From Candidatus Krumholzibacteriota bacterium (GTDB taxonomy: Bacteria > Krumholzibacteriota > Krumholzibacteriia > Krumholzibacteriales > Krumholzibacteriaceae), in assembly GCA_016926065.1 (NCBI GenBank), contig JAFGPI010000223.1, forward strand, positions 1-37,149: a stretch of DNA of 37,149 nucleotides, given 5' to 3'. Each line of letters starts with the position of its first letter. Position 1 is the stretch's first letter. Shown here piece by piece: positions 1-8,201 of the stretch. Made by a program: the position numbers and the translations under genes. The notes below the pieces were generated by a model that was not told where the DNA came from, did no database searches, and worked only from the letters and a program-made list of their open reading frames with translations.

Positions 1-2037
1 AATCCGCCCCGTCTCTTTCGCCGCCTGAGCCTGGCGGCGGCCGTCCTGTTGCCCCTGACCGTCATGGCGATCCGTCTGGCCCGGGGCGTGCTGGCCGATC
101 CGCCCGGCGAGATGCCTCCCTTCGTTCCAGCGGCTATTTTCTCCCTGCTGGTGCTGGCTCCTTTCGGCTTCATTTACGGTAATATCTACAATCAGGCCAG
201 CGTCCTCTTCCAGGAGTCCCGGGGGAGAATAAGGGGGAGCATCACCAGGATTTACGTTCTGGAGTCAGTCGGCTCGCTGGCGGGAGCGCTGGTTTTTTCC
301 TTCCTCCTGCTGAGATTCCTGCCCCAGCTGCAGGCGGCCTTGGTACTGGCCCTGTTTTTTATTTCCCTCTCCCTGTGGCCCTCGAGATGGAACGGAAAGC
401 TGGTCTTCTCCCTGGTTCTCCTGTCCGCGGCCTGGATAGCGGTGGGGGGCTACGGCTCCCGGCTGGACGAGAGGACCATCCAAGCCGTTTTCCCCGGTTA
501 CCGGCTGCGCGCTTTCCTCTCCTCAAAATACGGGGAGCTGGTGGCGGTTTCCCAGGAAGAGACCATTTCCTACTTCTCCGGGGGTTCCCGGCTTTTTTCC
601 GATCCGGAGCCGGAAAGGATCGAGGAAACCATTCATCTCCCCCTGTTGATCCATCCCCACCCCCGGGAAATAATGCTTATCGGTTGCGGGCTGGGCGGGG
701 GCTGGGAAGAGGCCCTGAAACATCCCTCAGTGACCACCATCGATTGCGTGGAGCTGGATGGCGCCCTGATCGATCTGACCCGGCGAATGGACAAGGAAAT
801 ACCGCGGGGGGAGGGAACAAGGAAGATCTCCGGTCCGGAGCGCGGGCGCTCCGCCCGGGTCAGTTTTCATGCCGTCGACGGGCGTTTCTTCCTGGCCCGG
901 CCGGAGAGGGATTACGACGTGATCATCGTGCACGCACCCGTCCCGCTCAACCTGCAATGGAACCGCTACTTCACCAGGGAATTTTTCGAACTGGCCTCCC
1001 GGGCGCTTTCGCCGGGGGGAATCCTGGCCATCAGCCATCCCTCCGCGGAGAACTTTCTTTTCCGGGAACAGGCGGAGGTGCTGCGGATAATCCAGCTCAC
1101 CCTGGAATCGGTGTTTGCGAAAGTGCTGATCCTTCCCGGAACCACGGCTTATTTTATCGCCGGAGATACCGTGTATCCCCCCTCTTCCATTCTGGAGCAG
1201 GTGACCCTCCGTGCTCTGGAGACCAACTTCATGAATGAAAACTACCTCCCCTACAGGATCTCATCCTCCCGCATCGATTTTTTAAGGGAAAGCCTCTCCC
1301 GCGGCGAAGATCTCAGCCCCAACACCGACGGCCGGCCGGCGCTGACTTTTTACGAACAGCTGCTGGAGGGAAAGAGAACCGGCTGGGGATTTATTCATAT
1401 ATTCGGCCGCCTGCGCAGGATATCCCCTTTCCTGATTTCACTGGTACCGCTGGTGGCCGTAATCTCGCTCCTCCTTCTGACCCCCCGCCGGGCGGTCGCC
1501 AAAGCGGCCGTTTTCTCGGTGGGTATGGGCAGCATCCTTTTTCAGCTCACCTTGCTGCTGACCTACCAGACATTTTGCGGATTACTCTACTATTCCCTGG
1601 TCCTGCTGACCGCGATTTTCATGGCTGGAGCGGCCGCCGGCGCCGCTTTCCGGTTTCCCGCCGAGGGCCGCCGTTCCAGTCTCCTGGGAACGCTTCACCG
1701 GCTCTTTATGATAGTGGTCCTAACCTTTCCCGCCTGGCTGTGGTGGGTGCAAAAACCGGGATTCAGCGTTCTTCTAGCCACGGCCGGATTCATGAGCTAT
1801 TCCCTGCTGGGCGGCCTGCTCACCGGAGCCTATTACCGGACGGTGGTGCATTCCGCCTTCCGCACCGACGGAAAAACCGTGCCGGCGGTATTCTACGCCT
1901 GGGATCTATTCGGTGCCTGCGGGGGAGGATTGCTGGGTGGATTTATACTTTTTCCGCTGGCGGGAATCAGCGGAGTTATCCTTTTCCTGGCTTTTTTTCA
2001 CCTGGTAGCGGGCACGGTGATAGGCCGCCGCTTATAG
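1..2037 (+). CDS. Membrane-embedded spermidine-synthase-like protein (5' end outside window)
   Basis: The reading frame is open to base 1 with no stop, so the true start lies upstream; the ORF-track start at 49 (TTG) is only an internal codon. The protein begins with hydrophobic segments, followed by a soluble Rossmann methyltransferase/aminopropyltransferase-like domain. That domain has a SAM-pocket glycine loop (GCGLGGG), an acidic strand end (VELD) and a later DVIIVHAP strand. About five or six more membrane segments follow to the C-terminus. This layout matches the fused MFS/spermidine-synthase-like membrane proteins common in environmental bacteria. The glycine loop differs from the GGGDG loop of true spermidine synthases, so a polyamine product is not assured. 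It converges on the next gene with a 10-bp gap, which holds no terminator. Confidence 0.8.
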   Translation, partial: NPPRLFRRLSLAAAVLLPLTVMAIRLARGVLADPPGEMPPFVPAAIFSLLVLAPFGFIYGNIYNQASVLFQESRGRIRGSITRIYVLESVGSLAGALVFSFLLLRFLPQLQAALVLALFFISLSLWPSRWNGKLVFSLVLLSAAWIAVGGYGSRLDERTIQAVFPGYRLRAFLSSKYGELVAVSQEETISYFSGGSRLFSDPEPERIEETIHLPLLIHPHPREIMLIGCGLGGGWEEALKHPSVTTIDCVELDGALIDLTRRMDKEIPRGEGTRKISGPERGRSARVSFHAVDGRFFLARPERDYDVIIVHAPVPLNLQWNRYFTREFFELASRALSPGGILAISHPSAENFLFREQAEVLRIIQLTLESVFAKVLILPGTTAYFIAGDTVYPPSSILEQVTLRALETNFMNENYLPYRISSSRIDFLRESLSRGEDLSPNTDGRPALTFYEQLLEGKRTGWGFIHIFGRLRRISPFLISLVPLVAVISLLLLTPRRAVAKAAVFSVGMGSILFQLTLLLTYQTFCGLLYYSLVLLTAIFMAGAAAGAAFRFPAEGRRSSLLGTLHRLFMIVVLTFPAWLWWVQKPGFSVLLATAGFMSYSLLGGLLTGAYYRTVVHSAFRTDGKTVPAVFYAWDLFGACGGGLLGGFILFPLAGISGVILFLAFFHLVAGTVIGRRL

Positions 2038-2047
2038 GATATCGCGT

Positions 2048-3616
2048 TCAGCGCAATCCCATCTCCTTTTCGGAAAAGATGCGGGCGGAAAATATCTCGA
2101 TCATGGTTCCCGGCTTTTTCCAGGCGCCTTGATCCAGCCCGGCCTTCAAACAGGTATGCCTGAGAAAGGTGTCGCGGTCCCATCCCTGCTCGGTGGCGAC
2201 CTGGGGAAGGAGCAGCCCCCGGTTGCGTCCCCGGGTAATGATAATTCCATGCTTACCGACTTCTATTTCCGCTATATCCTCGATGCGTACTATGGGAGAG
2301 AGGACCGATATTTCGATCTCTATATCATCCAGCTCTCCCGCTTGAACCGGGGGGAACCGGTAATCGTCGAAGGCCGCCGAGGATGCCATGTCGGTGATGG
2401 TTTCCAGCAACGGCTTGAAGGCGTCGATATAGCCAATGCATCCGCGCAGGTTTCCCTTTTTCTTCAAGGTGACGAAAGCTCCGCGTTTTTCTTTTAAAAC
2501 CGGTGAAGGAGGAGGATCGATTTTCAGATCGCTGTCCTCGAGCCTGGATTCAATCACCCGCCGCGCCAGCTTGAGGAGAAAAAGCTTGTCTTTCCGGGAT
2601 AGATCACCGGCCTGACCGGTGGGGGCGGCGCTCCCTTCATCTTTTTCCCTGTTTTGCTTCCGCCCGTTTTCCCCCGCGCCGGATACTTCCCTGGCGAATA
2701 CCGCCGAAACGTATCCCACCACGTTGTTGAGATCTCCGGAAATATGGCCCGAATCGGCGTACTTAAGCACCCGGCAGGAGTTGGCTCCCAGCTCTCTGGC
2801 GGCTATCATGGCCGCGGCGGTGGGACCTCCTCCACAGGCTTCGGTTTTTTTGGACGCCAGGGCGTCCAGCAGGGACCGGGGATCGAACTTCTTCAACCGG
2901 TCTATAAAGACTCCATCCAACGCCTCCGCTTCCGCGCGACGGTGAAAATGGGAGAGATCGGTACTGGCGACGATCAGGGCTCGGTGCTCCCGGAGCGCCT
3001 CGCCCAGCGCCCTTCCCAGCTCCTCGATGGAGGCGGATGATTGATCACCCATTACTATGGCCACCAACTTGAAATCGCCCAGGGCGACCTGGAGAAAAGG
3101 AAGCTGCACTTCCAGGGAATGTTCGCCCCTCCCGGAACGGGATAGCTCGTGCCCTTTCATGCTCAGCGCCACCTTATCACTGTTCGCGCATATCCGCGAG
3201 GAAAGCTCCCGGTCCACCGGGATGTCTCCCAGGGGAGTCCGGTAATAGTCTCCGGGGAATACGGCGCTGAAGGGGAAATAATCGACATGACAGGGAGCAA
3301 TTACCACTACCGATTCGAATTGCCCGGTTCTTAGCAGGCTGTAACCGTGAGCGGCCACCTGGCCGGAGTAATAGTACCCGGCGTGGGGCGAAACCAGGGC
3401 CACCACCTCTCCCGCTATTGCCGGGGGAGAAGAGTTGCGCAGATAACCTTCGATTTCCTCTCTCAACTCGTCCGCGGATCCGGTGTAAAATTGGCCGGCC
3501 ACGGCCGGTGTGCGGATTGTTTCTTCCATGATTATCCCTTTCCTGCCGGATAGGTCCGGGGGCCAGGCTAAAACGGCTATAAGCAAGCCGGTCGTGAAGG
3601 CGACGAACGGTCTCAT
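2048..3616 (-). CDS. Memo-AMMECR1 fusion protein (AmmeMemoRadiSam system A+B)
   Basis: The 522-residue protein joins two families. Residues about 30-310 are Memo-like (TPAVAGQFY near the start, SPHAGYYYSG, then APCHVDYF and ADSGH). Residues about 340-515 are AMMECR1-like (GAFVTLKKKGNLRGCIGY). A charged linker separates them. These domains commonly co-occur with a radical SAM enzyme in the AmmeMemoRadiSam system, whose substrate is unknown to me. The chosen ATG overlaps the upstream radical SAM stop codon as ATGA, which favours translational coupling. It adds a hydrophobic 20-residue N-terminus that could be a signal peptide or anchor. An internal ATG at 3529, with AAAGGGA seven bases upstream, would give a leaderless cytoplasmic form starting MEETIRTP. 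The sequence alone does not decide between them. Confidence 0.9.
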   Translation of the reverse strand: MRPFVAFTTGLLIAVLAWPPDLSGRKGIIMEETIRTPAVAGQFYTGSADELREEIEGYLRNSSPPAIAGEVVALVSPHAGYYYSGQVAAHGYSLLRTGQFESVVVIAPCHVDYFPFSAVFPGDYYRTPLGDIPVDRELSSRICANSDKVALSMKGHELSRSGRGEHSLEVQLPFLQVALGDFKLVAIVMGDQSSASIEELGRALGEALREHRALIVASTDLSHFHRRAEAEALDGVFIDRLKKFDPRSLLDALASKKTEACGGGPTAAAMIAARELGANSCRVLKYADSGHISGDLNNVVGYVSAVFAREVSGAGENGRKQNREKDEGSAAPTGQAGDLSRKDKLFLLKLARRVIESRLEDSDLKIDPPPSPVLKEKRGAFVTLKKKGNLRGCIGYIDAFKPLLETITDMASSAAFDDYRFPPVQAGELDDIEIEISVLSPIVRIEDIAEIEVGKHGIIITRGRNRGLLLPQVATEQGWDRDTFLRHTCLKAGLDQGAWKKPGTMIEIFSARIFSEKEMGLR

Positions 3617-4779
3617 GATTTATCCTCTCCCCACAATCCGGGAATAGGTTTTCCACAGAACCGGCAATTCCCGTTGCTGATATCGATCTTTTCTATCCGG
3701 TATCCGTTTCTCGATATTACCTTTTTTTCACAGAAGGGGCAATAGGTACTCTCCGCCCGGTGAGGGGGTATGTTTCCCAGGTACACGTAGCGCATACCTT
3801 CCTGGCGGCATATCTCCCAGGCCTGTTCCAGGGTGGACAGGGGGGTGGGGGGAAGGTTGTTCAAGCGGTACTGGGGATAGAAACGGGAAAAATGCACCGG
3901 AACATCCGGTCCCAGGTTCCGGAACAGCCAGCGGGACATCTCCCGCAGCCGGTCGGGTTGATCGTTGAGGGTAGGGATCATGAGATATACGATTTCCAGC
4001 CACACTCCGGACTGCTTGATTCTTACCAATGAATCCAGCACCGGCTGCAGGCGGGCTCCGCAAATCTTCTGATAATAAGTATCGTCGTAGGCCTTGAGAT
4101 CTATCTTGATCGCGTCCACCAACCGGCACAGATCGGATAAAGGTTTCTCGGCATAATACCCGTTGGTCACCACCACGCTGCGGATACCCTGCGCTTTCGC
4201 CAGCCGGGCGATAGCGGCCATGTATTCGAAAAATACCACCGGTTCGCCGTAGGTATAGGCAATGGAAAGGGCCTGGCGGTCCCGGGCGATCTTTACCACC
4301 TCCGCCGGTTCCTGATAGCGGATATCGGCATCCTCCGGCCGGGACTGGGAAATCTGCCAGTTCTGGCAAAACCGGCAGGTCATGTTGCATCCCACCGTGG
4401 AAAGGGAAAGCGAGGACGTTCCCGGCAAAACATGGAAGAACGGTTTTTTCTCGATCGGGTCCAAATGGATCGAACAGGGGTAGCCGTATACCAGGGAATA
4501 TAAGATGCCGCCGCGGTTCTCCCTATTTCCGCAGATTCCCCGTTCCCCCCGGGGAATAACACAACCGTGGGGACAGAGGAGGCATTGGACCGTCTGGTCC
4601 TCCAATTTCCGGTAATAGGAGGCTTCCTGGGAGTGGTCCTCATCTCCGAGGGAGGGGGAAGCAATCCCCAGGGCGCAGGTCAGGAAGGCGGCTGATCCGG
4701 TGATGAAGGAGCGCCGACTCATCTCGCCGCCGGGGGAAGGGATTTCCCGGAGCAGGTTGGGTTCGAGTTTTTCTACCAA
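3613..4779 (-). CDS. AmmeMemoRadiSam system radical SAM enzyme with Tat-like leader
   Basis: This is a radical SAM protein related to pyruvate-formate-lyase-activating enzymes. The [4Fe-4S] ligands are CNMTCRFC (CX3CX2C, about residues 131-138). An N-terminal CLLCPHGC-GICG cysteine cluster precedes it, and two CXXC pairs near the C-terminus (CPFC, CRFCG) suggest an extra zinc or iron site. The N-terminus carries SRRSFITG followed by a hydrophobic stretch, which resembles a twin-arginine signal. I chose the TTG at 4779 because AGGGGGTGA lies eight bases upstream. The ORF-track start (TTG at 4830) would place that ribosome site inside the gene, and ATG 4722 is another option. The gene is coupled to the Memo-AMMECR1 gene by a 4-base overlap. 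Family assignment is firm; export is an inference. Confidence 0.88.
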   Translation of the reverse strand: MVEKLEPNLLREIPSPGGEMSRRSFITGSAAFLTCALGIASPSLGDEDHSQEASYYRKLEDQTVQCLLCPHGCVIPRGERGICGNRENRGGILYSLVYGYPCSIHLDPIEKKPFFHVLPGTSSLSLSTVGCNMTCRFCQNWQISQSRPEDADIRYQEPAEVVKIARDRQALSIAYTYGEPVVFFEYMAAIARLAKAQGIRSVVVTNGYYAEKPLSDLCRLVDAIKIDLKAYDDTYYQKICGARLQPVLDSLVRIKQSGVWLEIVYLMIPTLNDQPDRLREMSRWLFRNLGPDVPVHFSRFYPQYRLNNLPPTPLSTLEQAWEICRQEGMRYVYLGNIPPHRAESTYCPFCEKKVISRNGYRIEKIDISNGNCRFCGKPIPGLWGEDKS

Positions 4780-4800
4780 TATCGTTTCACCCCCTAGCTG
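4780..4800 (-). promoter_or_regulatory. Ribosome binding site deciding the radical SAM start
   Basis: On the minus strand CTAGGGGGTGAAACGATA precedes the TTG at 4779. The AGGGGGTGA core is an SD-like sequence at a spacing of eight. A weak minus-strand -35/-10 pair (TTGAAA, then TATATC about 15 bases on) lies just upstream and would place the transcript start near base 4796, excluding the longer ORF start. Confidence 0.45.
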
Positions 4801-4830
4801 AAAGATATATGAATATCGGATAACTTTCAA

Positions 4831-4856
4831 GGCAGGTGAAATCTTTTCACCCTGCC
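4831..4856. repeat. Inverted repeat in divergent promoter region
   Basis: GGCAGGTGAAA and TTTCACC-C-TGCC form an 11-bp inverted repeat with one extra C and a TCT centre. It lies between the minus-strand radical SAM gene and the plus-strand SGNH promoter. No T-run follows on either strand, so an operator is more likely than a terminator. The binding protein is unknown. Confidence 0.5.
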
Positions 4857-4920
4857 GGGAGGGGGTCCGGTCCGGAGGGGTGCCTCAAGAATGGTGTGCG
4901 AATTCGATTAAGGTTTTTCG

Positions 4921-4942
4921 CTCCCCCGGCGTTCCGGGGGAG
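4921..4942. repeat. Perfect 9-bp inverted repeat upstream of SGNH promoter
   Basis: CTCCCCCGG-cgtt-CCGGGGGAG is a perfect 9-bp inverted repeat with a 4-base centre, ending six bases before the -35 box at 4949. A T-run lies on its 5' side only, so it is not a terminator for plus-strand transcription. It could be an operator or simply a GC-rich palindrome. Confidence 0.5.
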
Positions 4943-4948
4943 GGGCGG

Positions 4949-4977
4949 TTGACTTCGCGGGGGGATTGTGCTAAACT
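4949..4977 (+). promoter_or_regulatory. Sigma70-type promoter for the SGNH hydrolase genes
   Basis: TTGACT and TAAACT are separated by exactly 17 bases, matching 5/6 and 4/6 of the consensus hexamers. A transcript starting near 4984 would have a leader of about 270 nt before the first gene. That leader (4984-5253) holds short hairpins such as TTGCC-gcgaaa-GGCAA but no terminator, tRNA or recognisable riboswitch. The small ORFs there (for example 4880-5233) have no protein-like character. Confidence 0.6.
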
Positions 4978-5253
4978 AAGCGGCGCAAGGGCTAAGGCAA
5001 CCTATACCTGCTTGATTACACCCGGTGAGCGCTTGATCAACCGGCATGGTGGAGCACCGCGGCGAGAGGGACCGCGCGCGTGGTATTTCACTCATCCGGA
5101 CTTTCGACCCCCTTTGCCGCGAAAGGCAAGGAGAGATGCGGCCGGCTACTCTCGGGGGTACGAGTACAGGACCCGGGCCGATTTTATCCGCAGTGCGTCC
5201 TGCGGCATGATCTTACCGCGAGCGACAGGTTAAGGAACGGAAAGCAGGCAGAG

Positions 5254-6678
5254 ATGGTATCTCCTATCAAACGGCATCCAAAGACGACCCTGGTCCTTTT
5301 CAACTTGGGACTGCTGGTGCTGCTGCTGGTCCTCATCGAAGCGGTCCTGAAGATTTGCGCGCCTTTCAATATTCCCGTCATCGGGCACCAGGACTCCGCC
5401 AACGCCGACAGGTACGGTTGGGGTTACTCTCCCCACGAACAGATCACCCTGTTGGATCCGGATACCGGGAGACGCTTCGCAAGTCCCGCCAATAACCATG
5501 GCTGGAGGGACCGGGACAGGCAGTACGCTAACCTTAAACAGGCCTACCGGATTCTGGTACTGGGAGATTCCAATACTTTCGGGGCGGTGGTCCCGGCCGA
5601 TAAAATGTACACCCGGTTGGTGGAGAAGAAGTTGCTGGAAAACGGGTATAACGCCGAGGTGATCAACATATCCTACGGCGGCTGGGGCACCGACCAAGAG
5701 CTGGAAGCCTTGATCCGGGAGGGGCTGAGCTACAAGCCCAACTTGATCATAGTGCAGTTTTGCGCCAACGACCTGGAGGACAACGCCTATTTTGAATATG
5801 CCTCCCGGGGATATCAGCGGTGGGCAAATCATCTGGACTGGAAGCCGTTTTATTACGCACTCGATTCCCTCGGGTGCCTGCATAGATGCGTGAATCCCTA
5901 TTTCAACCACCAATACCGGCGCTACCGGAAATTCACCAAAAAAATCATCTCGCATTCGGAAATGCTCAAGCGCCTGTACGCGGTTTACCTGCACTGCAAA
6001 TTCAGGAATGCGCTCCACCCCGACCAGGAATACGCCTCGGATGAGGGGCCGGATCACCAGCGTTACCGCATTACACGGAATCAACTTTTACAGTTGCAGG
6101 CCGCCATCGGCCTGGAAAAGGATTCAGGGCTCTACCGGTATCTGGAGCACCGCCTGGGCCAGCGATTAGGTTACCGGGAGCTGTGCCGGGCCGTTGAATC
6201 TTCCGTGTATTGCGACATGCGAAGCGTCCTTTTAAAGATACTGGAAGAGAGATGGTTTCATGATTACTGGTCGCCCGACGATTACCTGCCCCTGCGCTTC
6301 GATGCGCAATCATACGAATGGAACCTGTATATATCGTTGATGCAGGAGATGAAAAAGCGGTGCGCGGCGAACGACGCGAAGCTGGCGGTTCTGCCCGAGA
6401 ACGAGGAAGGCCACTACCGATGGGATCTGGCCTGGCACCGCATCAGCGGAGACAGCCAGTCCCGGGAGAACTACTGGAGTCTGAACCGGGAAATCCGAAA
6501 GTCACTGCGGAAGCTGGGGATAGATGTCATAGAAAACACCCAACCCTATACCCGGGCGCATAACGATCCCCATCCCAACACCGAGGGGAACGAAGCGATG
6601 GCGGAAGATCTGTGGAAGTACCTGATGCGGTACCGCAAACACGAGTTGGACATACACAAGAAACTGGCCCAGGGTTAA
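5254..6678 (+). CDS. Membrane-anchored SGNH/GDSL hydrolase 1
   Basis: This SGNH-fold esterase/acetylhydrolase-like protein has 474 residues. The family motifs are in order: GDSN with candidate nucleophile Ser106, GGWGT with Gly143, AND with Asn172, and DPH near the end with Asp438 and His440. A single hydrophobic segment (residues about 11-32) should anchor it in the inner membrane with the domain outside. I preferred the ATG at 5254 to the ORF-track start at 5080. The upstream extension has no protein-like features, and the anchor then sits at the N-terminus. The region between motif III and the catalytic Asp/His is unusually long. A related gene follows 6 bp downstream. The substrate is unknown; deacylation or acylation of surface glycans is plausible given the genome context. 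Confidence 0.82.
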   Translation: MVSPIKRHPKTTLVLFNLGLLVLLLVLIEAVLKICAPFNIPVIGHQDSANADRYGWGYSPHEQITLLDPDTGRRFASPANNHGWRDRDRQYANLKQAYRILVLGDSNTFGAVVPADKMYTRLVEKKLLENGYNAEVINISYGGWGTDQELEALIREGLSYKPNLIIVQFCANDLEDNAYFEYASRGYQRWANHLDWKPFYYALDSLGCLHRCVNPYFNHQYRRYRKFTKKIISHSEMLKRLYAVYLHCKFRNALHPDQEYASDEGPDHQRYRITRNQLLQLQAAIGLEKDSGLYRYLEHRLGQRLGYRELCRAVESSVYCDMRSVLLKILEERWFHDYWSPDDYLPLRFDAQSYEWNLYISLMQEMKKRCAANDAKLAVLPENEEGHYRWDLAWHRISGDSQSRENYWSLNREIRKSLRKLGIDVIENTQPYTRAHNDPHPNTEGNEAMAEDLWKYLMRYRKHELDIHKKLAQG

Positions 6679-6684
6679 TATTCC

Positions 6685-7713
6685 ATGTTCAAAATAAGAA
6701 TAAACCTCTTGATTCTGGCGACTTCCATAATAGTCGGCCTGGTGTTGGCGGAAACGGCTTTCAGGCTATTCATAGAACAGGAAAGAAAAAGGTTGGCCGT
6801 ATACGACAAGGACCTAGGCTGGCGGGGAAAACCTCATGGGAAAGGGGTATATATCCGTAAGTCGGATAATATCCGGGTGGAATATAAATACAACCGGTAC
6901 GGTTACCGGGATGAGGATTTTTCTCCCGCTCCCAGTGTTTATACCCGGATAGTGCTGGTCGGCGATTCGTTCGTGGAGGGCTTGGAAGTCGCCTACCGAA
7001 AAACCTTCCACCGCAGGCTGGAAGACCATCTGTACCGGGAATATCCCGATCAATTCGAAGTGATCAGCTTGGCGTCCCAAGGTTATTCCACCGCCCAGGA
7101 ATTAGCCGCCCTGAAAAAGTTATGGACGGTTGTGAAACCGGATATCGCAATCTTATGTTTTTATACCGGAAATGATTTTTCCGAAAATTTGAGAAGCCGG
7201 TTTATAGCTTTGGATGGGGAGGGAAAAATCCAATTCCGCGTCAATACCGACTCCTGGGTGAAAGTTCGCTATTGCGGATTAAAAAGATGGGCCTATGAAA
7301 ACATTCACTTGATATTTTTCTTGAAAAATCTTATGAATTCTTCCCTGCGTATGAACATCGCCGATACGGGCAAAAGGACGATGTCAACTTCACCGGAACG
7401 CAGAAATAACGTAACCCGGCAGCTGCTTTTCGCGGCGGCGGAAGAGGCGGGAAGGCGGGGAGCCCGCTGGGCGGTGGTGATTATTCCCAGCAAATATGAG
7501 CTGATGAAAGCGGACTCCAGCCTGGCAGCCTATGTGGCGGAAACCTGCGAAATTCAAAATGTGCCCTACTTGAACCTGTTCAGCATCATGAGCCGGGACT
7601 GTTATTATGGACGGGACGCGCATTTGAACGACCGGGGCCATCAGGTGCTGGAAGAAGAGATATACGAATTTATCGATACAGAGATGAAAGGGAGGAGCCA
7701 TGACGAAAGGTGA
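6685..7713 (+). CDS. Membrane-anchored SGNH/GDSL hydrolase 2
   Basis: A second SGNH-fold protein of 342 residues. It has an N-terminal membrane anchor (residues about 8-22), then GDSF with Ser95, SQGYS with Gly133, GND with Asn163, and DAHLND with Asp311 and His313. All four blocks are present, so it should be catalytically competent. It starts 6 bp after hydrolase 1 and is probably co-transcribed from the promoter at 4949. The two proteins share layout but differ in length by about 130 residues, so they look like diverged paralogues rather than a recent duplication. The substrate cannot be read from the sequence. Confidence 0.82.
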   Translation: MFKIRINLLILATSIIVGLVLAETAFRLFIEQERKRLAVYDKDLGWRGKPHGKGVYIRKSDNIRVEYKYNRYGYRDEDFSPAPSVYTRIVLVGDSFVEGLEVAYRKTFHRRLEDHLYREYPDQFEVISLASQGYSTAQELAALKKLWTVVKPDIAILCFYTGNDFSENLRSRFIALDGEGKIQFRVNTDSWVKVRYCGLKRWAYENIHLIFFLKNLMNSSLRMNIADTGKRTMSTSPERRNNVTRQLLFAAAEEAGRRGARWAVVIIPSKYELMKADSSLAAYVAETCEIQNVPYLNLFSIMSRDCYYGRDAHLNDRGHQVLEEEIYEFIDTEMKGRSHDER

Positions 7714-8122
7714 AAATAGGGAAGCGGGGAGAGGGAAGGGAAGCAATCGGCTCGATCATGAACCGCCCCCGGCCATCGCGTTACGGGGTTGGCGTTATCA
7801 TCATCTGGGAATTCCCACCGCTATCCCCCGGCCGGATGAATCGTATATCGAGGAGCTGAAGTTGTACGTTTCCGGTTTTGATCGCAGTCCTTACGGAATC
7901 GAATGGATGCGGTTCGACGCCGATTGCCCTGTATCCGAACTGATAAAGACTGTTCCCCATATAGCCTTCCAGGTGGAAGATCTGGATGCGGCCCTGCGCG
8001 GCAAGGAAGTGCTTTCCCCGCCCAGCTCGCCTTCACCCGGAGTGAGGGTGGCCATGATCGTGGATAATGGAGCGCCCATAGAGATTATGGAATTTGATAA
8101 AGACCTTACCGCCGGTGAATGA
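7700..8122 (+). CDS. VOC (glyoxalase/bleomycin-resistance fold) family protein
   Basis: The 140-residue protein has the pattern of a vicinal-oxygen-chelate fold. A first strand reads WRYHHLGIPT. VPHIAFQVEDLDAAL, typical of the second module, follows, and a closing strand is PIEIMEFD. Residues 1-25 are charged and probably disordered. The start ATG overlaps the end of SGNH hydrolase 2 by 14 nt and is preceded by GGGAGGAG. Overlap and spacing make it the third gene of the SGNH operon. One histidine pair (HH) and the terminal Glu could be metal ligands, but the reaction is unknown. It converges on the DUF4340 gene. Confidence 0.7.
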   Translation: MTKGENREAGRGKGSNRLDHEPPPAIALRGWRYHHLGIPTAIPRPDESYIEELKLYVSGFDRSPYGIEWMRFDADCPVSELIKTVPHIAFQVEDLDAALRGKEVLSPPSSPSPGVRVAMIVDNGAPIEIMEFDKDLTAGE

Positions 8123-8133
8123 TGGAGATACGG

Positions 8134-8170
8134 CGGTCGCCGGTTCCTGGAAGGGCGCTCGCGGCGACCG
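8134..8170. repeat. Inverted repeat between convergent genes (possible bidirectional transcription stop)
   Basis: CGGTCGCCG and CGGCGACCG are a perfect 9-bp inverted repeat with a 19-base centre, placed between the ends of the convergent VOC and DUF4340 genes. No T-run follows on either strand, so intrinsic termination is doubtful; it is the only strong hairpin in the gap. Confidence 0.4.
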
Positions 8171-8201
8171 GGAGGCCGGACCGGGCAAGAAGATGTATCA
8201 A

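Noticed and set aside
375-1238. 287-residue ORF overlapping the spermidine-synthase-like gene in another frame
   Set aside because: Gly/Arg/Pro-rich composition with no recognisable motif, fully inside a gene with clear domains; a GC-rich shadow frame.
4880-5233. 117-residue ORF in the leader of the SGNH genes
   Set aside because: Begins upstream of the predicted promoter, has irregular composition and no motif or ribosome site.
4984-5253. Known riboswitch or structured RNA (c-di-GMP, TPP, SAM, 6S, SRP, RNase P) in the SGNH leader
   Set aside because: None of the conserved core motifs I know for these classes is present; only small hairpins are seen.
5230-6084. 284-residue minus-strand ORF opposite SGNH hydrolase 1
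   Set aside because: Antisense to a gene with intact catalytic motifs; no domain or ribosome site supports it.
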